NCBI GenBank assembly: GCA_951799405.1
Contig: OX637353.1
Span: 5,332,001 to 5,396,000 of the forward strand
Source of the DNA: Agapetus fuscipes
Taxonomy: Eukaryota > Arthropoda > Insecta > Trichoptera > Glossosomatidae
Length of the DNA stretch: 64,000 nucleotides
Direction of reading: 5' to 3'
The notes below the pieces were generated by a model. That model worked only from the letters and a program-made list of their open reading frames with translations. It was not told the origin of the DNA and made no database searches. Shown here piece after piece: positions 20,477-31,030 of the stretch. A program made the translations under genes and the position numbers. Numbering within the stretch: the first letter of the stretch is position 1; every line of letters begins with the position of its first letter.

Positions 20477-23329
20477 TCTAATTAAAACTGATTGGAAGGA
20501 AAAAATGTGAAAAAAAGTTTTTAATATTATTTTGTGGTGTCATTTTTTAAGTGACTTATTTTAAAAAAAAACTTTGAAATTGAGATAAAAAATCAATAAA
20601 CCGGCATAACTTTTTCATTAATGTCACTCTTATTTTTAAAAGTAACGTGATATTTTTCAAAAGCTGTGGGAAGAACTAGTCGTGTTTCCTGATAATCGAA
20701 CGAACATAGATAGAAGTTATGGGTAGAATTTGTTTCAAATTGTGTTACCACCATTTCCAATTGGTGTGGTCTAATGCATGGAGTTCTATTAAATGGAGAG
20801 GCTATTTATTTGATTTAGTTCTAAACACTGTGATCCATACAGTCACTGAAATCTAATTTCGCCAGACATTGTCCCTTGTATAGTCTCGCTCCCACAACAT
20901 ACGTTTTTTGTTGTTGTCCTTTTCTATCACGTTATGTGTCTCTACTCCGTCGTTAATTTATGTAAGCAGGTAATGTTTCTTAGCAACGAATTGTTGATGT
21001 TATTTTCCTTGACAAAATAATTTAGTGTTGTCAAAGGTTTTGAAAATATCTGATACTTTTTAATGCTTCTGTTCCATAAACGTAAATATTTTACTTAATG
21101 TGACATAATTACTTGTGAAAATTATTTCAATCACATTTTTTTTATTTTAAGTTTTTTCAATGATGTTAGGAGTAATATCTATAGAAGACAAAGTAAAAAA
21201 ATATTCTTTTAAATCCAATTTCCTTGAAATACAAAAGGATAAATAAAACAAAAAGTGTAGGGTAGAAATTGAAATTTTGAATTTTGAAATACAGACCACT
21301 TCAAATACATACATTTCACAAAAAAAAAATGTTCTCACGTGACGGTATCAGATACTATATTTTATCATCATCACATCTCTATCACTAAAAATGGCCGACG
21401 GTTTGACAGCGGGGCTATTGTTTTGTGGCTAAAGGTATCGGCAGATAAAATATCAATTAAATTTACATAAATATTAATATTCACTGGTAATTACGAGTGA
21501 AAAGTTACTCCAGATTTTTTATTACAATTTCTCGTATTGCTTGTGCATTTGGAAAATGAGTGGCTTGGCATTTTTACGATTTTTCTTTCCAGTTAGGAAA
21601 CACACCTGTTAATAGTTGGAAGGTTACCGATAGACTGAATTAGGATTTTTGTATGATGAGTGGGGTAGCGCATTTCTAATTCACAAAGGATTGCTTTCTC
21701 AGCCTATCCAGTCCTTATAAATCCATGGTCTAATGGACAATATGGCTACAGAGATTCGCGGTTTGGTCCACGTCCCAAGTTTTACTCGTTAATTAGCCAC
21801 AGTCTGGTCGCGGATAATTGGGCGTGATCCAATATGGGCGCACGGATAACGCAACGCCGCACGGATAATCGAGTTACGTAACGTACCGGTCTCCTTGCAC
21901 GGATAACGTAACACTTGACCGTGTGGAACCGGCCCGGATATAACAAAGTTAACCTGCCATAATTGTTACTTAGGACCTTGATCAACACTGATTGAATTAT
22001 TGATAGATTTGGACGAGAAAGTAAACACAATTTTTTCTCGTTCTTGCATTTTTGCCTTGGGTGTAACTTTGAAAAGAACTAAAAATTCATGGGAAAGGTT
22101 TTATTTTGGTAAGAAATTTTCTAAATCAATGTCAGAGTACTTATAATGTGATGTTTTCAAAACAAATAACTGAGTAATTAAAAGTAGTGAGTTGAAAGAG
22201 ACGATGTAAGAATGCGAAAAAGTGGGAACAGCTTAGAAAAAACACTTTAGTAAGTCAACACACCCTGTCGCCACAGATCTACACTCCTTCTCAGCCAAAG
22301 ATTTGTGATAGAACTCACATGCTAACAAAGTGAAAGCAAATGACAAGTACCCCGAGTAGGTATAATACATTACCTAAATTCCCCTCGTAAAGTGAAAAAA
22401 ATATATGGAAGCTCGCATTGTTAGTGAAGACTACAGGGGAAGAACAAGGAATATCATTTGAAGAACATTTTGAGTAAATCAAAATTATATATTTGAAAGT
22501 CATTTCTCATGGTTATTGCCTGTCACAAAGAACTGGAAATACCACCATAAACTGTGATAGCGACTGTTGTTGTTACAAATTTTGCAGAGCTTTAGATACA
22601 CACAGATGCCACGACATTCCTTGTTTTTCCCCTGCAGTCTTCATTCACGCTCCTACAATTAATATTTAACAGTGCCTCCAGTGATCGTTAATAGAAACGC
22701 GAACTTCCATACATTATTTCCTCCTTACGAAATGTGTATTTTTTTTATACTAAGTGTAAAGGATATAAAGTGGTGAAGGTGTTTTACAGAAGCTTCCCAC
22801 CCTTACACGTGTAGTACTTAGGATGTATTTACTTGACGTAACTATTTAACGTACACAATTATCCAGATAGTGACCGCTGTAATCGCGTCTGCAGGCCTCA
22901 GATAAAATTCGGCCAAGTGAAACGTGTCCCCTAAGCGTGCGGGAGCTCCTCCGTCATAGCGTTTTATTGCGCCGCGCATTCCCCCAGTGCGTGGTGCATG
23001 GGGAGGAGAGGAGAGGGTTCACTGAACGGACCAAATAAAGCGCGCAACTTACACAAGTACATACAACACGCCACTGGCAGAAGTACGAGTAGTGCAGCCC
23101 CTGCAGCAGATGAAGGGACGTTCTGACCAAGACATTACTCCTACTAGAGTCCAGGCAGTGGCCGGTAGCGTAAATATTTAAGCTAAGACATGACTTATAA
23201 AAATGAATAAGTTAAAACATTCCACAAATACACTAATCAATAACATCCTGGTACCCGATTCATCACATTTGTTAGCCATATTCTCGAGGAAGCAATTCCT
23301 AAGAAATAACCACGCACCTTCAGATGATA
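20477..23329. other. Intronic spacer, 2.8 kb
   Basis: No gene found. Two points of structure: a cluster of CGGATAA motifs at 21811-21939 and a G+C-richer island at about 22860-23110 with no recognisable frame. Confidence 0.4.
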
Positions 23330-23426
23330 CTAACTTGACACATGCGCATCCTGCATCCCCCTCCTTTCTTACAATTTTCTATCCAAAAAAACGATGATCC
23401 ATGGATCAGCTACGGAGCAAACGTGT
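23330..23426 (+). repeat. Dispersed repeat C, second copy
   Basis: 'aaacgatgatccatggatcag', then cta, gagcaaacgtgttgtg; aligns with 9655-9705 and 53048-53095. The RTE sequence starts directly after it, so the LINE seems to have inserted in or beside this repeat. Confidence 0.45.
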
Positions 23427-24536
23427 TGTGGTTTTATTATTTATCTTGTATGTTATGGGATGTTTTGAAAGCATACGGAGTGAATGGGGCTCTCCTAGGT
23501 GCGGTGCATGCCAACTATGAAAATAGTAAGGCATGTGTTCGTATTGATGGTGAGTATAGCGAGTGGTTTGAAGTTTATAAGGGTGTGAGGCAAGGATGTG
23601 TGATGAGTCCATGGCTATTTAACATAGTCATGGACAAGTGTGTCAGAGATGCTAGACTTAATGATTGTGGATTGATGATAGGAGAGAGCAAAGTGAGTGT
23701 TCTACTGTATGCAGATGATGCAGTTCTTGTATCTGATTCAGCAGTAGAATTGCAAACAATGCTCTCTAGATTGAATGAAGCTTTGTTAGGTAACCATCTG
23801 AAGTTGAATGCAAGTAAGACGAAAGTATTGATTTTTGAAAGAGATGATGAAAGTATGAATTATGAATTTAAAATTAATGGAATGAATGTTGATGTCGTAA
23901 ATGAGTTTGTATACCTGGGAAGTAAGTTTGAAAAAGATGGAAGAATGACCGGTGAATTTGAAAGAAGAGTAATGAAGGGCAGGTGTGTACTGGGTGCCAC
24001 AGCTTGTATCGCCAAAAATCAAAACATATCAAAAAATGCTCGATTGGCGGTACGCAGTGGCATACTTTTACCCACCTTGATGTATGGAAGCGAGGCCTGG
24101 ACGGTGAATGAAAGTGAAATTAGTAAAGTCCATACTGTTGAAATGGACTTTCTAAGAAGTATGATTGGGAAAAAACGGAGTGACAGGGTGAGGAATGATT
24201 TTGTAAGAGAAGAATGTGGTGCAAGAGAAAGTGTGAAAGTGAAGATTAAAAGAAGTTTGTTAAGATGGTTTGGGCATATGGAGAGAATGAATGAGGAAAG
24301 ACTGACGAAGAAAGTTATGTTGGTAGAATAGATGGATGTCGTGGTAGAGGAAGACCGAGAAAGGTATGGATGGACCAAATATCCGAAATTGCGAATGAAT
24401 GGATTATCCAGAGTCATAATAAAAGAAGAGCTTGTATGAAGAAGGTTATGACTCTGGAGGAAATGAAAGAAGTATGTAAGGACAGAAAGAAATGGCGGTT
24501 GATCTGTAATGTTGGCGGCTAGGGTTTATTAAATTG
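23427..24536 (+). pseudogene. RTE-type LINE reverse transcriptase, 5'-truncated
   Basis: The frame enters the element near 23440 (LWDVLKAYGVNG) and holds KGVRQGCVMSPWLFNIVMD, the catalytic LLYADDAVLVSDS, FVYLGSKF and the C-terminal LLPTLMYGSEAWTVNE and LLRWFGHMERMN blocks. The fingers domain and endonuclease are missing, so the copy is dead at its 5' end. A one-base deletion near 24318 (compare 39865) creates a premature stop at 24329. After it the other frame continues through CRGRGRPRKVWMDQI to the usual VGG stop near 24522. The first Met available (23342) lies in flanking DNA and is not the element's start. Assigned to an RTE-like group from the C-terminal layout. Confidence 0.85.
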
Positions 24537-24887
24537 GAATTTGTTTTTGTTTGTAAATGGATATTTTGTATTTGGATATTATTATTTAGTGATGTATAAA
24601 ATGTAATTTGTCGTGTGTGTGTGTTCCTTGACTTATAGGTTGGTATGCGGCTGACCACCCATGCTGTAAAAATGGTTCACTTTGCCAATGTCACCCCTGT
24701 CTCAGGGAAGGACGGCAAGAGTTGCAGGGTGTATGTCCATTTGAGATTTGGTTTTTATGTTGTAGGTTCACATGAGGCATGTGCAAGCGCGAACTTGTAC
24801 GTGTCTGGTTGTGAGAATGCATGTAATGTGAATCTCCAATGTAACATATCCTTGCAACTTAGATTAGATTAGATTAGATTAGATTGT
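24537..24887 (+). repeat. RTE-type LINE 3' UTR and (TTAGA)n tail
   Basis: 3' UTR of the copy above: A+T-rich 80 bp, then the family's tail block from 'ttccttgacttatagg' (24622) to TTAGA pentamers. Nearly identical to 40085-40435. A 75-codon open frame through this block (from 24645) recurs in the young copies only because they are nearly identical; it breaks in older copies. Confidence 0.85.
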
Positions 24888-26971
24888 TAGATGAAAAATT
24901 ACGAAGTGAATGCTTCTACTAATATTGTAAAAATGACAATTGGCGAAACAAGGTGTTCAGAATGGATGCAGACCGGATAGTAAATGTTGCTGTACAGGAA
25001 CTGCCAATTAGTCAGAGCTCACCAGGCAGATCTTCTATAAGAGGTGGAGAAACCGCTGGTCTTCAGGGTCAGAGGAGGGATTTTCCGAGTCAATAAATCA
25101 ATAAATCTTACAGGAGAGGAAGAATAAGCAGAAGAAATATCAAAATATTATCAAAATTAGTTCATAATTTTTTGAGGTTACAAACAAATAAAAAAAAATC
25201 TAATTTAAATAAATAAATAATAATATAATATTACGCATACTTACTATACATTCAACAACTTTACTTAGCTTACCGCAGTGTTCGTCTGAAGTGCGCCCCA
25301 GCAAGGACGCTATTTCCCATCGCTCTTTGTTTCCGCAAGTGGGTGGCTTTAGCTTTAGCTTTATGGCCTTTAGCTCCGGCCGGGAAACTCTGCGTTTTTT
25401 GCCGCCTTTCCCCTTTGACGGATTGATTTCAATTTGAATCCATCAAGTTTCTTTCAGCATGAATGCTCCGAGTAATATTTATTCTGTTAAGAATGAGAAA
25501 TGGTTCGCCATTTATTTGTGATTTTGTATATATGGCAAAATTTATTGAAGGAAATACTTTTCTAAAAGAACTTATGAACAGTTTTCGCTGAACCTTAAAA
25601 AACCTTTTCTTCTTCGTCGTGTTCTTGATTATTAATCTGTTATTGGACGGAAGTTGTCCTCTTGGGAATAAAGTGATTGGAAAAAATGAAAACTTAAATG
25701 AAAAACGTTTTTTTTCTTTTACTTTTTTCATCTCGCGTTAGGGCCTTATAAGTTGTCATATACCCAATACCACCTTAGTTTTTCATACCTACGCGAATGC
25801 TCGCAGCATTGCAGCATATATACAAAATTTTATTCTCTATACATTGGGAGTGTGTGTCATCTGCTATGGAGGCATTGATTTTGAAAATCGAATCTCCAAG
25901 CAATTGACGACCACGAAGGACAATATAATAAAGGATTCCTCCTCACAATTATATTATCTAGGTTTTTAGCAGTAACTTCGTGAAAGTTCACAAATTTGTT
26001 TCTCGATGGAAAAATGCGTGTTTTATTAACTTCGTAACCTTTTGAAACACTTAACGGAGGAAAAAATCGAAAAGGATAAAATATATCGGTTACTTTACGC
26101 TGATTGACAAAATCCTTGTTTCGTCGCACACCAGCGAATTGTAGATAACAAGCCCCAAGTCACAACTCCTCCCCTACCCTAGATATCTGCACCCCAAATA
26201 TAGAACTTTGAGTTTTAATGTATACAAACTAAAAGAGCGCCTTTACTGAGAGTTTCAGTTTCCATACATGTTTTGTTAGACGCTACGGTTGAGTTTAAAT
26301 GCGAAGTTGTATACTTGGGTTCTCTCTGACTTCCCTTCCACAGGGTCCAGGATCGTCTCAACGGCTTCCGGGACATTAATTTCCTAACGAATGGCCCAAG
26401 AATACACTAAACATGACGTCGCCAATCGTTACGCTTATTTATTGCAAAGCCGCGCACAAAAAAATACTCATCAAGTTATGCAATGCTTACCACACAACAA
26501 ACTGAAGTAAAAAATGCGTAGGTACTTGTTATGCAGAAGTGTCAAAATGCCTCTTAAATCATTCATAGGTTTTTTTTTTATAAATCGCAAACACAATTTT
26601 AAATGAAGCAAAGAAGAGCTCCCATTTAGGTACTATCTGCATTTAGTACGTAGGTCATGTAGGCACTTACTTATAAACATTTTTTTTGCTTGTATTTTCG
26701 AATTAAATGTGTATAATATAATCTGTATTTGTGCAAAATATAAATGAGTACATTATTTTACTGAGACAGTAATGTTATTTAATTTCGGTTTTGAACTAAG
26801 TACCATCTCTTTAAAAACATTTTTTTGTGCAAGGCAACAAGATACATAATATTTTTATTTATTTTCAAATCAATACATTGACAAAATATTTCACGCCAAA
26901 ACAATACATACTTTTTGGCCCACCAGACCATAAAAAAATGAAAAAAATATTCATAAGTACCTACATACTAT
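24888..26971. other. Intronic spacer, 2.1 kb
   Basis: Only one distinct patch: 25272-25440 is far more G+C-rich than its surroundings (see candidate exon). The rest is A+T-rich with nothing recognised. Confidence 0.4.
25272..25440 (-). other. Candidate unrecognised coding exon
   Basis: On the minus strand a frame free of stops reads KGKGGKKRRVSRPELKAIK, then CGNKERWEIASLLGRTSDE. It reaches a consensus donor TGCG|GTAAGC at about 25272. The WEIASLLGRTSDE stretch is reminiscent of a SANT/Myb helix but this is only a resemblance. A stop lies just upstream (near 25443) and no strong acceptor intervenes, and the plus strand is open too, so this may be chance. Confidence 0.22.
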
Positions 26972-27187
26972 GAGGCGCGTGCATAGGGTATAGGATAATA
27001 CATTTCAAAATAAATATTTTCTCCCATTCTTTGAAATAACTCATTTGAAATGGACTAAAGTGCTAACGATGGCTCCAATCGAACTTAAATTTAGAATTTA
27101 AAACCTCAAAATCAAGCTTAAATGCCTTTTTTACTATACATTGCCTACCTATTAGGCGCATGTGCCTGTATGGGATGTACGCCACCA
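26972..27187 (-). mobile_element. hAT-like MITE family E, copy 1
   Basis: Inverted relative to 36451-36660 and 51411-51624: starts GAGGCGCGTGCATAGGGTA, has 'tattttctcccattct', and ends 'ggcgcatgtgcctgta' and 'tgggatgtacgcc'. TIR ends are mutated and no target duplication is recognisable. Its end is about 80 bp before the otopetrin exon at 27269. Confidence 0.65.
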
Positions 27188-27268
27188 TCACAAATTAATC
27201 CCTTACATTCATATTTGAATTAACACATAAGGGTGAGCAATAACCACATTGTTTTGTTATGTTTCCAG

Positions 27269-27429
27269 CGTTTGGCATTGGCTCCATGATCTACTCTGGC
27301 CTGGAGTTTGGTCAGTACTTTGAGCTGGAGCCAGATACCAACTGCCACAACGTCCTCCTGGCTCTCACTCCCGCCTGCAGGATGGCCTTCATCTTCATAC
27401 AGATGTACTTCATCTTCCTTAACAACGAG
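27269..27429 (+). CDS. Otop: Otopetrin proton channel, second visible exon
   Basis: Acceptor gtttccag (27261-27268), donor GTAACG (27430). Encodes AFGIGSMIYSGLEFGQYFEL, the highly conserved membrane segment of the family, then a short loop with DTNCHN. The next segment follows, LLALTPACRMAFIFIQMYF, ending in FLNNE. Exon length 161 with a two-base leading phase joins exactly to both neighbours. Nothing suggests decay: all residues of the block are in frame and G+C is high. Confidence 0.92.
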
Positions 27430-28460
27430 GTAACGACTATTCCCTCTTTGATACAACTACAGAAAAAGAAAACCTTGTCGTTCCAATTGCTTGAGGTAGC
27501 ATACAATGATGTTATCACCTTAGCATATTGGAGAGACAGTTGAATTGATTGATGCAAAGGCAAAAATCACAGGTGAAAATACTCAGTGTTAAGATAATAA
27601 ATAAAAACGACTTTGATGATGACAATCTTTTAAGATGAATGATTACAAAGTGGATTACTATGGAGGGAAGGAACACAAGACAGAGAGTCCTGGAGTATTG
27701 TGGCGGGAGAGGCCTTCGAGGCTTCTGAGTCAAAGAAAGTAAAAGTAAAGTAAAGTAAAGATTACAAAGTTGATGCTTCTCATCAATAAAAATACTCAGA
27801 GTATGGCTACCTATGTAGGTTGTCTCAACTTGAGTAATCTAAAATCCTTCTTCACTTGAGACCAACAAAGAGCATTTTAGCTAGCTGAACTATATACTCT
27901 AACTATGGCAAAAATTAAGACAATATCTCAACTTTAGTGCTTGTTTACAGTATCTCCAGAAGAGGTAATTTCACATGAGCAATGTTTTTTTTGTGTACTA
28001 GACCTGTGTCTTATGAATGCTGGAAATTGATTTTGAAAAAATTAAAAACAATTCTTACATTATCGTGTTTTATGTTTTTTTCTTAGATCAGATTGTGTAG
28101 AATGTGGGTCATAAAGGTCATCTTTGAAGCAAATGGTCTGTGCTTTTAGTGCATTTTGTAGCAGTCTTCTGTAAGATTGATTGATCCAAATTTTTCTAAA
28201 GAGAATTGGAGCCAACTAGTAGCTTTGTGAAATTTTGATGAAGCATCAAATTAGGGAAAAATATGGCACCTTACCTATGGCAACATTGTACATTCTCAGT
28301 TAAGAACAATCCAGAATATTCATGCATCTTAGTTGTATCAAACAAGCTGCATCAACGAGTTTGACGAGTCATGGGTGCAGTCTCGCTCATCTTAAATCCG
28401 CTTTTATATTTTGATCCTCCAATCTCTCTAGCATTGAGTATCTGCCTTGTGTGCTTCCAG
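27430..28460 (+). other. Otopetrin intron, 1.0 kb
   Basis: Holds a LINE C-terminal scrap at 27655-27770. Otherwise A+T-rich with no recognised element. Confidence 0.8.
27655..27770 (+). pseudogene. LINE C-terminal scrap with AAAGT repeat tail
   Basis: One frame reads QDRESWSIVAGEAFEASES and then a tail of AAAGT/AAGTA repeats. The 'DRxxWxxxxxEA' end and simple-repeat tail are typical of LINE 3' ends. Very short, hence uncertain. Confidence 0.4.
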
Positions 28461-28626
28461 CAAATGAAGGTGTACAAGCACAAGGTGGTGGCGCGCTTTG
28501 GCCTCATGCACATGGTGGGCACCAACCTCTCCGTGTGGCTCAACGTGCTCATCCAGGAGACCAAGCACGAGATCCTCACCTTCTACAACCCCGAGAACAA
28601 CACGCTCGGCATTTCACACAGAATAG
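28461..28626 (+). CDS. Otop: Otopetrin proton channel, third visible exon
   Basis: Acceptor gtgcttccag, donor ATAG|GTGACC. Encodes QMKVYKHKVVARFGLMHMVG and TNLSVWLNVLIQETKHEIL, a family-diagnostic loop and membrane segment, then FYNPENNTLG (extracellular-type loop with a potential N-glycosylation site NNT) and ISHRI. 166 bases, leaving one base that pairs with CC of the next exon to give Ala. Confidence 0.93.
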
Positions 28627-28644
28627 GTGACCAACCTGCAATCT

Positions 28645-28892
28645 TACAGTGCTATTCTTAGACATTTTGGTCGTCCATTGAGCCCACGCTTTGACAAACT
28701 AATGATGCCTTGGCTGGAAGTCTCATCACCACGGTCATTCTTACCTACCCAATATCGGTAATATTAGTATGAAGATTAATCAGCTGTTCACTTGCGGCCA
28801 TCTTGGATTGACAGGTCTTCATATAAATGCATCATTAGTTTGTCAAAACGTGGGCTCAACGGACTACTAAAATGTCTAAGAATAGCACTATA
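28645..28892. mobile_element. MITE with ~60-bp TIRs and TA duplication
   Basis: Flanked by TA. The terminal repeats run from YAGTGCTATTCTTAGACATT (28647) inward past 'gagcccacg' and 'gacaaactaatgatgc' for about 60 bp; the right copy ends at 28890. The 120-bp core has no coding potential. Consistent with a Tc1/mariner-type MITE. RNA from it would fold into a long hairpin immediately next to the otopetrin splice donor. Confidence 0.82.
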
Positions 28893-29098
28893 ACAATCCA
28901 TCTCTGTCACTTTTTTGGATTCCTCCCGTAGCATGTCCCTTAAGCTCCTGCTGTCCCCAGCTCCTGACTTTAAGTTCACCATCTTAAGAAGCTGTATTGG
29001 ATTACTTTTTTTGCAGCCTTGGTTCTCCAACCCATCTACTTTCTCATGGTTGTTCATTAATTTATGGTACAACTCTATCTAATTTTTCATTAAAGTAA

Positions 29099-29351
29099 AA
29101 TGTATGCTCTTTGACTTATAGGTCGGTATGCGGCTGACCACCCATGCTGTAAAAAAATGGTTCTCTTTACCAATGTCACCCCTGTTTCAGGGAAGGATGA
29201 CAAGAGTTGCAGGGTGTATGTCCATTTGAAATTTGGGTTTTTATGTTGTAAGTTCACATGCGGCATATGCAAGCCCGAACTTGTACATGTCTGCATGTGA
29301 GAAAAAAAAAATCCCCAATGTAACATATCTTTGCAACTTAGATTAGATTAG
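29099..29351 (+). repeat. RTE-type LINE 3' tail, TTAGA subfamily
   Basis: Complete block from 'gacttataggtcggtatgcg' to ttgcaacttagattagattag, with an A-run near 29303 replacing part of the 'gaatgcatgtaatgtg' section. Confidence 0.8.
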
Positions 29352-29460
29352 ACACATGCAGAATGTGTAGGCGCGAATCTACATAATATGCCTGTCTGTG
29401 GGCATGAATTTAATATGAGCCTTAAATGGTAACATGTCTTTGCAGCTTAGATTATAGATA
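29352..29460 (+). repeat. RTE-type LINE 3' tail, 5'-truncated, ATTATAG subfamily
   Basis: Starts at 'cacatgcagaatgtgtagg' and runs to 'gcagcttagattatagata'. Joined directly to the preceding copy, so one inserted at or beside the other's tail. Confidence 0.7.
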
Positions 29461-29515
29461 GATATGTGTTTTTGCCTCCCTGGAGTGAAACTAATGAGAA
29501 TTTTTTTGATTTCAG

Positions 29516-30519
29516 CCTTGAAGAACACATTCAGCATCCTGGCCACCCCAGTCCCCTCAGACCATCCTGCGGCAGCTCACCTGCGTGTGGCGCGCGGCCT
29601 CAAGGGCCCTCACCACATGTTTGAGTGCAGAAGAAGCAACATCATGGGAACACTCGTCCAAGACGCATCACCGTTCCTCTTCCCCTGCACCATAGAGTAC
29701 TCCCTTATCTGTGCTGCCATCTTGTACGTCATGTGGAAGAACATCTCAAAGTTCCCATCCAAGAATGTGGCCACAGAACTCAGCAAGCTTAAATTAGAAG
29801 GCCTCACTTACAAGAGATCCCCTCATCTGTATTCTGTAGACTGTGCACGAGCTCACAAAGGCCTGTTTGTCGGTATTCTCATACTGGTGCTGACAATCAT
29901 ATCTCTCATCCTGTTCTTTGTCCTCATCTCTAAACAAGAGTTTGTATATTTAGCCGTTATTGAAGTGAACATATGTGAGTTAACGTTGTATGGAATGACA
30001 ACGCTTGCCACGCTTATAGGCATGGTGCAAGTGAGGAATCTGAGATACGACGGAAACAGAAATCTAGAGCTTGATAACATCTTGCTGATTGGAGCTCAGA
30101 CTGGCATGTTCATCTACAGCACCTTCACAATCATCGGAGGACACTTCACCATCGAAAAGAATACTGTATTAGTGCTGATCACTGCGCTGTCATCCTTAAT
30201 ACAAACAACGTGCCAAACAATATTCATATTGGACGCCAGCAAAAGATCCGTGTCCACTCCCGATCAGATCAGACGGAAACCGGGAAGAGAGATTGTCACG
30301 TTTCTGCTTGTGACGAATCTGGCCATGTGGGCCATCAATACGTTGGAGAAGAGTAAAGCGGAGTCGCACCCCATCCAGCTGCACTTCTATGGGCTGTGGG
30401 CGTGGACCATCATCACTCACGTCTCCATGCCGTTGGCCATCTTCTACAGGTTCCACTCCACCGTGTGCTTGTGTGAGATCTGGAAGCGCGCGTATAAAAT
30501 GAAGCCAACCTACATGTAG
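29516..30519 (+). CDS. Otop: Otopetrin proton channel, last exon
   Basis: Encodes the C-terminal 334 residues of the proton channel. After a loop (ATPVPSDHPAAA...FECRRSN) come seven hydrophobic segments: around IEYSLICAAILYVMW, GILILVLTIISLILFFV, LTLYGMTTLATLIGMV, LLIGAQTGMFIYSTFTIIGG, VLITALSSLIQTTCQTIFIL, FLLVTNLAMWAINTLE and HFYGLWAWTIITHVSMPL. Together with earlier exons this gives about ten of the twelve segments of an otopetrin. The ending FHSTVCLCEIWKRAYKMKP, two residues more, Met and TAG is the typical insect otopetrin tail. No internal stop or frameshift. An upstream Met at 29464 lies in the intron and is not a start. Summed with the other exons the coding length is 1551 bases from the first full codon, in frame. 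Confidence 0.95.
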
Positions 30520-30900
30520 CAATCAGCTGGGAGGTATTGAGCGATTGTAACATAGATAAAAACACTGAGAAGCCTTTTTTGCTTTCAAAAATAAACTCAA
30601 AATTATGTTTATGATGTGTTGTAGGTGTAGAAGTTATTTTAATTATTACTTCTGTTGTTTATGTCCTTAGCGATTGTTTTGTATTATGTATGCCCTCAAT
30701 ATACTTTTACTATGAATTGAATTTTTTAAGAGATGTTAAATTTATTTATTGGAGAATATTTTTATAAACATACATTTATTATAAGTTGAGAAGTATCTTC
30801 TTTCTCTCTGTATTATTTTGATTGTTTATAAATGTACAAACATAAATATTATTTATGGATAGGTTTTAAGGATATTGATGTATCGTTAAATACTTCAGTT
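30520..30900 (+). other. Otopetrin 3' UTR with poly(A) signals
   Basis: A+T-rich sequence after the stop. AATAAA at about 30590-30595 is the first plausible polyadenylation signal, 71 bases past the stop; later A+T-rich stretches could extend the UTR. The end is inferred. Confidence 0.5.
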
Positions 30901-31030
30901 ACATTTTTCCTATTTGAAAGTCTTTTTTCTTCTTCCTCTTCCTCTTTTGCTCTATGACTTTTGAAAATTCTCAAATTAATCGCCCAATAATTTACCTCCC
31001 CTAATGTTTAACAAATTTAGAAAACCCACT

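Larger units (their letters stand above)
12132..27268 (+). other. Otopetrin intron, 15.1 kb, transposon-rich
   Basis: The reading frame joins exactly across this gap (GTC G|CG TTT giving VAFG), so no coding exon of this gene is missing within it. It holds an old LINE end at its 5' edge, SINE B, a 3-kb LINE on the opposite strand, an LTR remnant, several RTE tails, an RTE reverse transcriptase and a hAT MITE about 80 bp from its 3' edge. Confidence 0.85.
28627..29515 (+). other. Otopetrin intron, 0.9 kb, mostly transposon
   Basis: Contains a TA-flanked MITE starting about 20 bp after the donor and two RTE tails near the 3' side. The acceptor is ttgatttcag at 29506-29515. Confidence 0.85.

Noticed and set aside
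21699..21790. A tRNA-like stretch (ggtctaatgg ... gcggtttggtccacg).
   Set aside because: Box B is absent or badly diverged and no shared SINE body follows.
23342..23440. The Met at 23342 as the start of the RTE protein.
   Set aside because: The first ~33 codons match a dispersed repeat also found at 9.6 and 53.0 kb. The LINE begins after it and is truncated.
24645..24872. A 75-codon open frame with cysteines that recurs at 37973, 39096 (minus) and 40193 with similar translation.
   Set aside because: It lies in the 3' UTR/tail of the RTE-type LINE. The frame survives only in near-identical young copies and is broken in older ones, and some copies read it through an inversion. It reflects copy number, not coding constraint.
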